From: Sedimentibacter sp. MB31-C6
GTDB lineage: Bacteria > Bacillota > Clostridia > Tissierellales > Sedimentibacteraceae
Length of the DNA: 64,000 nt
NCBI RefSeq assembly: GCF_035934735.1
Contig: NZ_CP142396.1
Location: forward strand, 682,001-746,000
Direction: 5' to 3'
Shown here: in pieces, positions 35,146 through 43,891 of the stretch
Numbering within the stretch: position 1 is the stretch's first letter
How the letters are laid out: every line of letters begins with the position of its first letter
The notes under the pieces: generated by a model
Seen by the model: only the letters and a program-made list of their open reading frames with translations
Databases searched by the model: none
Told to the model about the DNA's origin: nothing
Program-made: the position numbers and the translations under genes

Positions 35146-38100
35146 TTAATACTCTTGTTTGCTTAAACGAATATAACTTTCTAATCTTTCTTTTGCGTCT
35201 GATTCTGCTTTCTTAAACAATTCCTTCGCCATTTCAGGATACTGCTTTAACAGTGATGAATAACGAACTTCACTTAATAGGAATTCCTCAAAGCTTGCTG
35301 TTGGTTCTTTAGAGTCCAATGAGAAAGGATTCTTACCTTCTTCCTTCAACGTTGGATTATATCTATACAATGACCAGTATCCAGCTTCTACAGCGCGTTT
35401 TTCTTGTCTTTGTGATTTGCCCATTCCGCCTTTAATTCCATGATTTACACATGGTGCATATGCAATTATCAAAGATGGTCCTGGATATGCCTCAGCTTCT
35501 AATATTGCTTTTAATGTTTGATTATGATTAGCACCCATAGCTATCTGTGCTACATATACATAACCATAACTCATAGCCATCATTCCAAGATCTTTTTTCT
35601 TTGTACGCTTACCTGATGCTGCGAATTTTGCTATTGCAGCAGTAGGTGTTGATTTTGATGATTGTCCACCTGTGTTAGAATATACTTCAGTATCAAATAC
35701 TAATACATTTATATTTTCTCCAGATGCAAGTACATGGTCTAATCCACCATATCCAATATCATAAGCCCAACCGTCTCCACCAAAGATCCAGTTTGATTGT
35801 TTTACAAAGAAATCTCTTCTTTCATATATTTCTGCAAGTTCTGGTACATTTTTATAATTTTCTAATGCTTTTGATAATTTCTCTGCTCTATCACGAGTTC
35901 CCTCTGATGCATTGAATCCATCAATCCATTCTTGCATTGCTTCTTGTAATTCTTTATCTACACCTTTTTCAAGCTGAGTATTTACTTTATCTGCAATTGC
36001 ATTACGTACAGTTATTGTTCCTACATGCATGCCATATCCATATTCTGCATTATCTTCAAATAGCGAGAATCCCCATGCTGGTCCATGTCCATTTTTATCT
36101 TTTTTAAATGGAATTGATGGCGCAGATCCTCCCCATACAGTTGTACAACCAGCAGAGTTAGATATAACCATTCTATCTCCAAATAATTGTGTAACTAATT
36201 TAGCATATGGTGTTTCACCACAACCTGCACACGCTCCTGAAAATTCAAAATATGGCTGTGCAAACTGACTTCCTTTAACTGTTGATTTTTGTTTTTCTGC
36301 AACTTCTATAGATTCTATATCTTTTACATAATTCCATAAGTTAGCAAGCTCTTCTCTTCCATCTGCAAGCGGCTTCATCTCAAGCGCTTTTTCCTTTGCT
36401 GGACAAACATCCACACAGTTACCGCATCCAGTACAATCTAAAGCAGATAATCCCATATAGAATTCTTTATCTTTATAACCTATTGCATTTTTAGTTTTCA
36501 TTTTTTCTGGTGAAGCAGATACTTGCTCGTCTGTTAACAACATTGGTCTTAGTACTGAATGTGGACATACAAATGAACATTGATTACATTGTATACATTT
36601 CTCAGCATCCCAGTAAGGAACATCTATTGCTATTCCTCGTTTTTCATACTGAGAAACACCTGTTGGATAAGTACCATCTTCTACTCCGTTAAATGCACTA
36701 ACTGGTAATGAGTCTCCCTTTTGTTTATTCATAGGAATCATTATTTTATTTACAAATTCAGGTAATTCTTCTTTTGTTTCTTCTTTTTTATCTAATGTAG
36801 TTTTCCAACTATCTGGAATGTCAATTTTAACTATTGAATTAATTCCTGCATCAATTGCACTCCAGTTCATATCTACTACATCTTGTCCTTTTTTACCATA
36901 GCTTTTTACAACTGCATCTTTTAAATGTTTTACTGCATCTTCTATAGGCATAATTTTTGACAATTTGAAAAATGCGGCTTGCATTATCATATTAATTCTA
37001 TTACCTAATCCTAATTTCTTTGCAATATCTACTGCATTTATTACATAGAAGTTAGCATTACTGTCTGCTAATTTTCTCTTTATTGATGCTGGTAATTCAC
37101 TTTCTAACTGCTCATCATTCCATACACAATTTAATAAGAATGTTCCGCCTTCTTTTATGTCATCAACTAAATCATATTGATGTACATAAGATTGATTATG
37201 ACAAGCAATAAAATCAGCTGAATTTATTCCATATGGTGACTGAATCTCAACATCGCCAAATCTTAAATGTGATATTGTCAATCCACCGGATTTTTTAGAG
37301 TCATATGCAAAATATGCTTGTACATATTTATCAGTATTGTCTCCAATAATTTTGATTGCTGACTTATTAGCACTTACTGTTCCATCTGATCCTAATCCCC
37401 AGAATTTACATGCTACTGTTCCTTCAGGTGAAGGGTTAAATTTCTTTTCGTATGCTGGTAATGATTTATTTGTTACGTCATCTATTATTCCAACTGTAAA
37501 TCCATCTTGTGGATTTTCTTTTTCTATATTTGTAAATACTTCCATTACATTTGCTGGAGTAAATTCTTTTGATCCAAGACCATATATTCCGCCAACTATT
37601 AATGGAGCATTTTCTTTTCCATAGAATGCATTTTTAACGTCTAGGTATAGTGGTTCTCCTGGAGCACCAGGTTCTTTTGTACGATCTAACACTACTATAC
37701 GTTTCACTGTTTCTGGCAATGCTTCTAACATATGCTTTGTAGAGAATGGACGATATAAATGTACTTCTAATAATCCATAATTTCCACCTTGAGCATTGAA
37801 GTATTCAATCGTTTCTCTTATTGTGTCACAGCCTGATCCCATTGCTACAATAACATTTTCTGCATTTGGTGAACCATAATAATTAAATAGTTTATAGTTT
37901 CTTCCCGTTAATTTATTTATTTCATCCATATAATGCTGAATTGTTTCTGGTATCGGTTCATAGAATTTGTTTACTGCTTCTCTTGTTTGGAAGAATATGT
38001 CTGGGTTTTGCGTTGTTCCTCGAAGAACTGGGTGATCTGAGTTAAGTGCGTTTCCACGGAAACTATTTACTGCTTCCATATCAACTAATTTTGCTAATTC

Positions 38101-38670
38101 ATCATATTCTAACAATTCTACTTTTTGCATTTCATGAGATGTTCTAAATCCATCAAAATAATGTAATACTGGAATTTTAGATTTTATAGCAGATAAATGA
38201 GCTACTGAACCTAAATCCATACATTGTTGAACACTACTTGATGCCAACATAGTGAAACCAGTTTGTCGTATAGACATAACATCTTGATGGTCTCCAAAAA
38301 TACTTAGCGCATTTGACGCTAATGAACGTGCACTTACATGAAATACAGCTGGTAGCAATTCTCCCGCAATTTTATACATATTTGGTATCATTAGCAACAA
38401 CCCTTGAGAAGCTGTATATGTTGATGCTAAAGCTCCTCCTTGTAATGCTCCGTGTAGTGCTCCTGCTGCTCCACCTTCTGATTGCATTTCTTTGACTACA
38501 ACTTTATTCCCAAATATATTCTTTTTTCCAGCAGCTGCCCATTCATCAATATGTTCTGCCATTGGTGACGAAGGGGTAATAGGAAATATTACTGCCATAT
38601 CTGTAAATGCATATGATGCATATGCAGCTGCTGTATTACCATCCATTGTTTGTGTTTTGCGTTTGAGCAT
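35146..38670 (-). CDS. nifJ: Pyruvate:ferredoxin (flavodoxin) oxidoreductase
   Basis: A 1174-residue single-chain PFOR, normal length for the family. It converts pyruvate and CoA to acetyl-CoA, CO2 and reduced ferredoxin, the central step of clostridial fermentation. N-terminal TMDGNTAAAYASYAFTDMAVIFPITPSSPM is typical. Two ferredoxin clusters are encoded by CIQCNQCSFVCP and CTGCGNCVDVCP (about residues 690-760). The thiamin domain has FSGACAGCGETPYAKL, GGDGWAYDIGYGGLDHVL and VYSNTGGQSSKSTP. AAAGGAAGTTTATAA precedes the start. It is monocistronic by the look of the flanking gaps. Confidence 0.97.
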   Translation of the reverse strand: MLKRKTQTMDGNTAAAYASYAFTDMAVIFPITPSSPMAEHIDEWAAAGKKNIFGNKVVVKEMQSEGGAAGALHGALQGGALASTYTASQGLLLMIPNMYKIAGELLPAVFHVSARSLASNALSIFGDHQDVMSIRQTGFTMLASSSVQQCMDLGSVAHLSAIKSKIPVLHYFDGFRTSHEMQKVELLEYDELAKLVDMEAVNSFRGNALNSDHPVLRGTTQNPDIFFQTREAVNKFYEPIPETIQHYMDEINKLTGRNYKLFNYYGSPNAENVIVAMGSGCDTIRETIEYFNAQGGNYGLLEVHLYRPFSTKHMLEALPETVKRIVVLDRTKEPGAPGEPLYLDVKNAFYGKENAPLIVGGIYGLGSKEFTPANVMEVFTNIEKENPQDGFTVGIIDDVTNKSLPAYEKKFNPSPEGTVACKFWGLGSDGTVSANKSAIKIIGDNTDKYVQAYFAYDSKKSGGLTISHLRFGDVEIQSPYGINSADFIACHNQSYVHQYDLVDDIKEGGTFLLNCVWNDEQLESELPASIKRKLADSNANFYVINAVDIAKKLGLGNRINMIMQAAFFKLSKIMPIEDAVKHLKDAVVKSYGKKGQDVVDMNWSAIDAGINSIVKIDIPDSWKTTLDKKEETKEELPEFVNKIMIPMNKQKGDSLPVSAFNGVEDGTYPTGVSQYEKRGIAIDVPYWDAEKCIQCNQCSFVCPHSVLRPMLLTDEQVSASPEKMKTKNAIGYKDKEFYMGLSALDCTGCGNCVDVCPAKEKALEMKPLADGREELANLWNYVKDIESIEVAEKQKSTVKGSQFAQPYFEFSGACAGCGETPYAKLVTQLFGDRMVISNSAGCTTVWGGSAPSIPFKKDKNGHGPAWGFSLFEDNAEYGYGMHVGTITVRNAIADKVNTQLEKGVDKELQEAMQEWIDGFNASEGTRDRAEKLSKALENYKNVPELAEIYERRDFFVKQSNWIFGGDGWAYDIGYGGLDHVLASGENINVLVFDTEVYSNTGGQSSKSTPTAAIAKFAASGKRTKKKDLGMMAMSYGYVYVAQIAMGANHNQTLKAILEAEAYPGPSLIIAYAPCVNHGIKGGMGKSQRQEKRAVEAGYWSLYRYNPTLKEEGKNPFSLDSKEPTASFEEFLLSEVRYSSLLKQYPEMAKELFKKAESDAKERLESYIRLSKQEY

Positions 38671-38766
38671 TTATAAACTTCCTTTCATAAGTTTTATTTG
38701 TTTTATATTAAAGTAAACTGTCTTAATTTTATTTATCTTATTAAATTTAATTTGTGATATATGAAC

Positions 38767-39351
38767 TTATAAAAATTCTTCGCTTCTTTTTCCATCATTA
38801 TCAGATACATATATTCCACCGCAACTATTTATACCACTTCCATCAGATACAACAATATATAAGTCTGTTATTTTATCTAAACTTTCTATAATATATTCAA
38901 AACTATTATTACTAGATTTATATTCAGAAATAATATCTCTTATAACAATACTTTCTTTGTAAGTACCTGAAAAAGCTACGCCTGGACCTCCAGGAAAAGA
39001 AATAACATATATACCTTCTAAAATTTCTTCGATTTCTTCTTGGGCTGAGTTCTGTTCTTTAAAAGGATCCCCAATAATTCCTCCTGTATTATGCTTAACT
39101 CCATCTATTGATATTGAAGCTCCTACAAGAGAAATCCATACTGGTGATATTCGGGTAATTATAGTTGCTAATATATAATCTATTAAAAATTCATCTTTAG
39201 ATTGTCCAATTTTCATTTTATCAATTTTTGAATAGATATTACTAGCTTCCTTTTTTTTACCTTTTGGGCATAATCCTCCTATTATTACGTTATAATTATC
39301 CTCAGTTTTTGTTTTTAATAAAAATGCTTCTAATGGGAGTTTAGGGTTCAT
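38767..39351 (-). CDS. Unknown protein (194 residues) in the nadD operon
   Basis: I do not recognise this protein. It has no signal peptide or clear membrane span. Possible functional patches are GGLCPKGKKKEA near residue 27, a Gly-rich ISFPGGPGVAFSGTYKES around residue 120, and a C-terminal VVSDGSGINSCGGIYVSDN. The FPGGPGVAFS stretch suggests a ligand-binding loop. It is the last gene of a same-strand group with a MogA-like protein, a 120-residue protein and nadD, and about 60 bases separate it from the gene before it. Confidence 0.6.
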   Translation of the reverse strand: MNPKLPLEAFLLKTKTEDNYNVIIGGLCPKGKKKEASNIYSKIDKMKIGQSKDEFLIDYILATIITRISPVWISLVGASISIDGVKHNTGGIIGDPFKEQNSAQEEIEEILEGIYVISFPGGPGVAFSGTYKESIVIRDIISEYKSSNNSFEYIIESLDKITDLYIVVSDGSGINSCGGIYVSDNDGKRSEEFL

Positions 39352-39415
39352 ATTACTTTTTCCAATCTATAATTTAAAAAAGTTTAATTTCTTATATCAC
39401 ATTTATTACTTCAAC

Positions 39416-39958
39416 TTACTTAATATCTATGTTATTTCCATATTGAGCTTTGACTGCTTCAGTCATCTTTTTATTTATTTTTTTAAAATCTCTGCTGTCT
39501 TCTTCGTATGTTGTCTTAAATGCTTCTATTGCAGAACGGGCTTCCTGAAACGGTCCTGGCACATTAATAATCATAGTGTTGTTAATAATTCCGCATAATA
39601 GTTTGCTCCACATATGTCCATTTTTGCCGTAAAGCTCAGAGGAATATTTTTCATCTAAAATTGCTTCCAATGAAGAATGGGTAAAGTCTTTCCCCAATGT
39701 TGTGCTATATCTATGTCCCCCACCGGAACCGCCTATTAATACTATTAAATCTACTTGTTGGCTAAGGTAACCCTTTATACAATCTATTATCATATTTTCA
39801 TCATCTGCTATAGGTTCATTTCGAGTAATATTGCATTTACCGTTCATACTTAACAATACTTGCATAATCATAGGACTATCAGTATCTAGTACTATTCCTG
39901 TTTTTATTTCATCGCCAGTTGGAATAATAATAGCTTTGTTTATCACCTTTTTTGCCAC
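39416..39958 (-). CDS. MoaB/MogA-like molybdopterin-binding-fold protein
   Basis: A 180-residue protein with the molybdopterin-binding fold pattern: PTGDEIKTGIVLDTDSP near the N-terminus, VLIGGSGGGHRYSTTLGK in the place of the GGTGxGxRDxT motif, and NVPGPFQEARSAIEAF at the C-terminus. The motif departs from MoaB/MogA in having His after the glycines, so cofactor binding may be altered. It starts at GTG inside the last codons of the upstream gene (16-base overlap), implying coupled translation. The window also encodes a molybdenum hydroxylase, which might need such a protein, but a direct link is speculative. Confidence 0.6.
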   Translation of the reverse strand: MAKKVINKAIIIPTGDEIKTGIVLDTDSPMIMQVLLSMNGKCNITRNEPIADDENMIIDCIKGYLSQQVDLIVLIGGSGGGHRYSTTLGKDFTHSSLEAILDEKYSSELYGKNGHMWSKLLCGIINNTMIINVPGPFQEARSAIEAFKTTYEEDSRDFKKINKKMTEAVKAQYGNNIDIK

Positions 39959-40305
39959 CTTTCACCCTTACATCCGTTTTCAATATATTCTGGAACAGAA
40001 TTAATATCTATACTCTGAATTTTTTTAACAGAGGATAATGCTGACAAATCTGATATGCTAATACCATCTGCTAATGAAATAGCTTTTATTAATCCATTCT
40101 CTTCACGTAAAATGTCTTCTTCCTCAACACCGTAAACATCCATCTCAATTGAATTTCCAGTTACACCAATAACTCTTATTACACTTTTTAATTTGTCTGT
40201 GATGATTTTTTCTAGTTGTTGAATATTTAGCCCTTTTACTTCTACTCCGGTAACTTTTACTACTGTTTTATCTACTTGTACAATAATTTTAGCATCATCT
40301 TGCAT
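39943..40305 (-). CDS. Unknown protein (120 residues) coupled to the MogA-like gene
   Basis: I do not recognise this family. The protein is cytoplasmic by composition, with a beta-rich start (AKIIVQVDKTVVKVTGVEVKG) and a C-terminus ending ENGCKGERWQKR. No catalytic motif is evident. It starts after GGAGAG, 20 bases downstream of nadD, and overlaps the MogA-like gene by 16 bases. That tight coupling suggests the two products act together. Confidence 0.6.
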   Translation of the reverse strand: MQDDAKIIVQVDKTVVKVTGVEVKGLNIQQLEKIITDKLKSVIRVIGVTGNSIEMDVYGVEEEDILREENGLIKAISLADGISISDLSALSSVKKIQSIDINSVPEYIENGCKGERWQKR

Positions 40306-40326
40306 TACTATCTCTCCATTTCTATA

Positions 40327-40926
40327 CTATATAAAAAGTTTATTTCTCTTTATATAATTTGCTACCTTTTCAGATACCATACTATTAATTTCTAACCCGT
40401 TATATATATTTTTCCTTATAACTGTTGAAGATATTGGTAAAATTGGTGTTTCACATATTTTTGTATTAGCACCCATATCTTGCAACATCTTATTCATTTT
40501 ATATAAATGTTCACTTTCACTTATATCTCTAGAAGTCGTACATAATGTGGTCAACTTAATAATTTCTTTAAATCCAACCCATCTATTAACAGACATAAAT
40601 GAATCAGATCCCATAATCAAATACAATCCACTATCTTTGTAATTACTTGATATTTCATTAAGAGTGTCTATTGTATAACTTCTTCCTTCTCTTTTTAACT
40701 CAATATCACTAACTTTAAATAAAGGGTTTCCTTCACATGCCAAACGACACATTTCATATCTATGTTTATCATCTGTTATGTTAAACCAAGCTTTATGCGG
40801 AGGAACACTAGCAGGTATTACTAAAATAAAGTCTAAATTCAAATTTATACCAATATTTTCTGCCATATTTAAATGTCCGTTATGAATTGGATTGAAAGTT
40901 CCTCCAAAAATGCCTATTTTTTTCAT
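40327..40926 (-). CDS. nadD: Nicotinate-nucleotide adenylyltransferase
   Basis: A 199-residue nucleotidyltransferase that makes deamido-NAD from nicotinate mononucleotide and ATP. The ATP site GGTFNPIHNGHL is at the N-terminus, PASVPPHK and LIMGSDSFMSVNRW lie in the middle, and ISSTVIRK, the ISSTxIR motif, is near the end. Length is typical. It heads the small operon with three uncharacterised proteins, unlike the usual obg-nadD-yqeK order in Firmicutes. The HD-domain partner yqeK is not here, which leaves some possibility that this is a paralogue with another nucleotide substrate. Confidence 0.88.
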   Translation of the reverse strand: MKKIGIFGGTFNPIHNGHLNMAENIGINLNLDFILVIPASVPPHKAWFNITDDKHRYEMCRLACEGNPLFKVSDIELKREGRSYTIDTLNEISSNYKDSGLYLIMGSDSFMSVNRWVGFKEIIKLTTLCTTSRDISESEHLYKMNKMLQDMGANTKICETPILPISSTVIRKNIYNGLEINSMVSEKVANYIKRNKLFI

Positions 40927-40973
40927 AGCAATGTCCCCTTATCTTAAGTTCTCTACTATTCATACACTTTTGC

Positions 40974-41007
40974 AAAAGACGAGAAATTATAAATTTCTCG
41001 TCTTTTT
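40974..41007. terminator. Terminator between the TRAP/dehydratase operon and nadD
   Basis: AAAAGACGAGAAATT and AATTTCTCGTCTTTT form a near-perfect 15-base stem with T runs on both strands. It begins about 17 bases past the stop codon of the 340-residue unknown protein and ends that operon. Confidence 0.88.
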
Positions 41008-41023
41008 ATAATTTCGGAGAGTA

Positions 41024-42046
41024 CTATACTTCTACGTATTTTACTTGTACTATATCTGATACATTGAATCTTTTTGGATCATCTATACCTGGAATAATTT
41101 CATGTGCTCTAGCGACAATTTCTTCTGGTGTCAATTCTTCTACATCTTCTGTAATCCATTCTCTAGTACATCCTACGCTTGCTAATTCCTCATAAGCTTT
41201 TTCAGCTATATTTTCATAATCAGGCTGTATTTTCATATATTTTGATATAGCCAGTACTGATGGAGATGCTCCTATGTCTCTTCCTGGTATAACTCCAGTT
41301 TGTAATGCTTGAATAATATATTTAGCAAGTTCTTCCTTATCTGCTGCAATAATTGGAATATGGCTCTTTAAAAATTTAGCATATTCACCTGAATTGTGTG
41401 CTGTTGTACCACATTTCCATTGTCTATGAGGTACTATTCTGCCATATTCTTCTCCAACTACCATTCCTATACCTACTGAAATAGTCCAGCCAGTACCACC
41501 AACTTCAACTTTTCCATCTCTCATAATCTGCATTTGGCCTGATATTGGTAATAATAACTCTTCCATGTTTATATAATGCATCATTTCAGTTGCTGAATTA
41601 TTATTTCCTGCTCTACCAGTTAATACTGCATTATGAATTGGTATTTTCTTTTTATTTGGATCTGGTCCCATATATAATTTTCTTCCAGGGAAAGATTTCT
41701 TCCATTGCTTTAAGTGTGGTTCTTCTTTTATTAATTCTTCTGAATAAGGAATTTCTACCATTTCTAGATATCCGAAATCTTTATTAATCTTTCCATAATC
41801 AGATGCTGCAATACTAACCATAGCTCCATCAAGCATAATTCCGTTACTATTTGTTGTAGTACCAGTCATATCAAACATATTAAGTCCTGCTGGTCCTGGT
41901 ATTTCAGCTGCAATCTTTTCAAATGCTTCAAGCATAGTAAGATTACATGCTTTTACATCTGCATAATCAATAAAAACTGCTGAAATTGGTATATATATAT
42001 CTTCTAACATACCTTCAGGAATAATTTTATATTTTAATTTACTCAT
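41024..42046 (-). CDS. Unknown 340-residue protein, last gene of the TRAP/dehydratase operon
   Basis: I do not recognise this protein. It is soluble by composition. Notable stretches are AEIPGPAGLNMFDMTGTTTNSNGIM in the first quarter (cited in part), GGTGWTISVGIGMVVGEEYGR, then PHRQWKCGTTAHNSGEY with a Cys-His-rich turn, and GVIPGRDIGASPSVLAISK. Conserved-looking Gly, His and Cys turns suggest an enzyme with a bound ligand or metal. Two ATG codons are adjacent; the second (42046) is six bases from GGAGG and preferred. It is 20-25 bases behind the 127-residue unknown gene, so the two probably work as a pair after the LarA-like gene. Confidence 0.65.
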   Translation of the reverse strand: MSKLKYKIIPEGMLEDIYIPISAVFIDYADVKACNLTMLEAFEKIAAEIPGPAGLNMFDMTGTTTNSNGIMLDGAMVSIAASDYGKINKDFGYLEMVEIPYSEELIKEEPHLKQWKKSFPGRKLYMGPDPNKKKIPIHNAVLTGRAGNNNSATEMMHYINMEELLLPISGQMQIMRDGKVEVGGTGWTISVGIGMVVGEEYGRIVPHRQWKCGTTAHNSGEYAKFLKSHIPIIAADKEELAKYIIQALQTGVIPGRDIGASPSVLAISKYMKIQPDYENIAEKAYEELASVGCTREWITEDVEELTPEEIVARAHEIIPGIDDPKRFNVSDIVQVKYVEV

Positions 42047-42068
42047 CATATACCTCCACGCAATTTAA

Positions 42069-42452
42069 TTAATGTTTACCTATTGACGGTCTTCTATCAA
42101 TAATGTCAGGGCAATCATGAATCAATATATCTTCAGTAGGATGAAGAATGTTGATTGTCTCCAGAATTGCATGAACAGGCTTTCCATCCTTATCAAAACC
42201 TCTAATAACAGCACTATGCATTGATTCAGGAATACGAGGAATAACAGCTACTTCTATTCTATAAACATCTTCTTGTTTTGTTATTTCTTGTACAGCACGT
42301 TCTATTCTACCAGTTCTGTTTGATTGCATTTTTGCTGTTTTAAGATTTTCTAATCCAACTACTTCACATTCTTTGTATGTTGATCCTAATGTTGCTGCTA
42401 TTGCCTTCATCTTTCTTATAAATTCAGGCAATTTCGTGTGCATTAATCTCAT
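42069..42452 (-). CDS. Unknown 127-residue protein paired with the 340-residue protein
   Basis: Not recognised. A small soluble protein with KECEVVGLENLKTAKMQSNRTGRIER in its centre (cited in part), EVAVIPRIPESMHSAVIRGFDKDGK and a C-terminal LIHDCPDIIDRRPSIGKH. It carries Cys and His residues but no known motif. AAAGGAG precedes the start. It stands between the LarA-like gene and the 340-residue gene. Its size against the next gene recalls small/large subunit pairs of hydro-lyases, but no residue evidence supports that. Confidence 0.62.
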   Translation of the reverse strand: MRLMHTKLPEFIRKMKAIAATLGSTYKECEVVGLENLKTAKMQSNRTGRIERAVQEITKQEDVYRIEVAVIPRIPESMHSAVIRGFDKDGKPVHAILETINILHPTEDILIHDCPDIIDRRPSIGKH

Positions 42453-42520
42453 TTTTTACACTCCTTTTAACATTAATTTGAATATAATGTTCCTACATCA
42501 TATTCAAATTTAATGTCATA

Positions 42521-43798
42521 TTAATATTTATTGACAAAATTTCCATCAACATCGAATTTGAAGTCTTCAAATTCGCTTATGATTTCAATATCGCCATTTT
42601 TCTTAACATCTTCTAACAGCCCTTCAGAAACATATAATTCTTTCAAGCTTAATGTATCTTTGATTCTTGCTATTCTAATTTTACTATTGTCATCACAACA
42701 TGCAGCTCTTATTCCAAGCTGTATTGCTAGTTTATCACTACCCATTGCTATTGGTATTCTTGCACCATTTATTGATATTGCAGTTATGGCATTTGTATAC
42801 ATTGCTTCAGTTTCTAACTTATTGAATACCCTCATTGTTGTAATATCTGAAAGCCCAACACCATAAGCATTAGAGCCTGCTTCTTCAGTAGTATCTAATG
42901 AAACAATTTTATTTATTCTAATATCCTTATTTTTAGGTCCAATAACTCCTCTTCCAATAACATTTGGATCCATGCCATCGCCGCTTATATTTTTCCCAAA
43001 TTCATCAACTATTAATACATCTATGTCATTGAACAAAAATCTCGGAAGGTTTTCTTTGGACTTTTTCAACAAGGCTGGTTCCGCATCTGCTATTTCATCC
43101 GTAGGAATGAACTCTATTTGGCATGTTTCGTCATATGCATTTTCTAACAATCCAACTCCAAATATTATATTTGAATGTTGCAATGCATATCTAGCTATCG
43201 ATTTAAGTCTAGGAACAGCTTTGTCTAATCCCTTAGCATGCATAACTTGCGCACCCTTATGATTTCCTAAACCAATAACTATCATTTTATGCAATCCGCT
43301 TTCAATATCGCCCTCTAAGTCAGTATGTGCTTTTATTCTTCCTAATACTATAACTCCATCTAATTCACTAGCAATTTTGTCATAATATACAGGTAAACCC
43401 ATTTCAGTAGTTCCAAGTTGTACTACTTCCATGCCAGCTTTTATTTCAGCCCCTACTGCATCTTCTGTAATACCTAAACCACGAACAAATGAAGCCTGGC
43501 CTTCTGCAATTGCATTTCCATGACTTCCCATACTTGGTAAAATTACTGGAATAGCTCCTTTAGCTTTAATATTATCACATATACATTTAACTATTTCTTT
43601 AAGATTGTCAAGGCCCCTACTTCCTACAGTAATGCCAATTGTTTGACCTTCCTTAATAGTATCTTTTATATTATCCTGTTGAAACTTAGCATTGACAGTT
43701 TCTACAACATTTTCAATTTTTGTAGAATCAAATTTTTGACGAATACGCATAAATTTAGGGATTTCTATATCATCAAGCATACTTCTTATTGCATTCAT
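42521..43798 (-). CDS. LarA-like (DUF2088) nickel-dependent hydroxy-acid racemase/epimerase homologue
   Basis: A 425-residue protein of the lactate racemase-like superfamily. The N-terminal domain has GQTIGITVGSRGLDNL and the loop PSMGSHGNA (His 93). The catalytic region includes GRIKAHTD (K156, H158), SGLHKMIVIGLGNHKGAQ (H170, K171, H180, K181). These His and Lys residues fall where LarA binds its pincer nickel nucleotide, but exact alignment is uncertain. The C-terminal half continues with NISGDGMDPNVIGRG. LarA relatives racemise or epimerise various 2-hydroxy acids. LarB/C/E cofactor genes are not in the window. It follows the TRAP transporter. Confidence 0.75.
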   Translation of the reverse strand: MNAIRSMLDDIEIPKFMRIRQKFDSTKIENVVETVNAKFQQDNIKDTIKEGQTIGITVGSRGLDNLKEIVKCICDNIKAKGAIPVILPSMGSHGNAIAEGQASFVRGLGITEDAVGAEIKAGMEVVQLGTTEMGLPVYYDKIASELDGVIVLGRIKAHTDLEGDIESGLHKMIVIGLGNHKGAQVMHAKGLDKAVPRLKSIARYALQHSNIIFGVGLLENAYDETCQIEFIPTDEIADAEPALLKKSKENLPRFLFNDIDVLIVDEFGKNISGDGMDPNVIGRGVIGPKNKDIRINKIVSLDTTEEAGSNAYGVGLSDITTMRVFNKLETEAMYTNAITAISINGARIPIAMGSDKLAIQLGIRAACCDDNSKIRIARIKDTLSLKELYVSEGLLEDVKKNGDIEIISEFEDFKFDVDGNFVNKY

Positions 43799-43845
43799 TA
43801 CAGTAACCCTTCTTCCTTAAATTTAAAAAATAATATCTATACTAT

Positions 43846-43874
43846 CCAGAAAATCACACTAAGTGATTTTCTGG
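43846..43874. terminator. Perfect hairpin between dctP and the LarA-like gene
   Basis: CCAGAAAATCAC and GTGATTTTCTGG form a perfect 12-base stem with a five-base loop, 18 bases after the dctP stop codon. On the minus strand only a weak T-rich stretch follows at a distance, so it is more likely an mRNA 3'-end protector or a partial terminator that lowers downstream expression. Confidence 0.6.
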
Positions 43875-43891
43875 GCGATTATAAATTATAT

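Noticed and set aside
36585-36610. TTGTATAC-like sequence inside the PFOR gene
   Set aside because: It encodes the ferredoxin-type CIQC motif (ATA and TGT codons), is single, lacks the 20-bp partner and is intragenic, so it is not counted as a GntR operator.
41024-42452. Aconitase X-type or proline-reductase-type subunit pair for the 127/340 proteins
   Set aside because: Size relations are suggestive, but I could match none of the motifs of those families.
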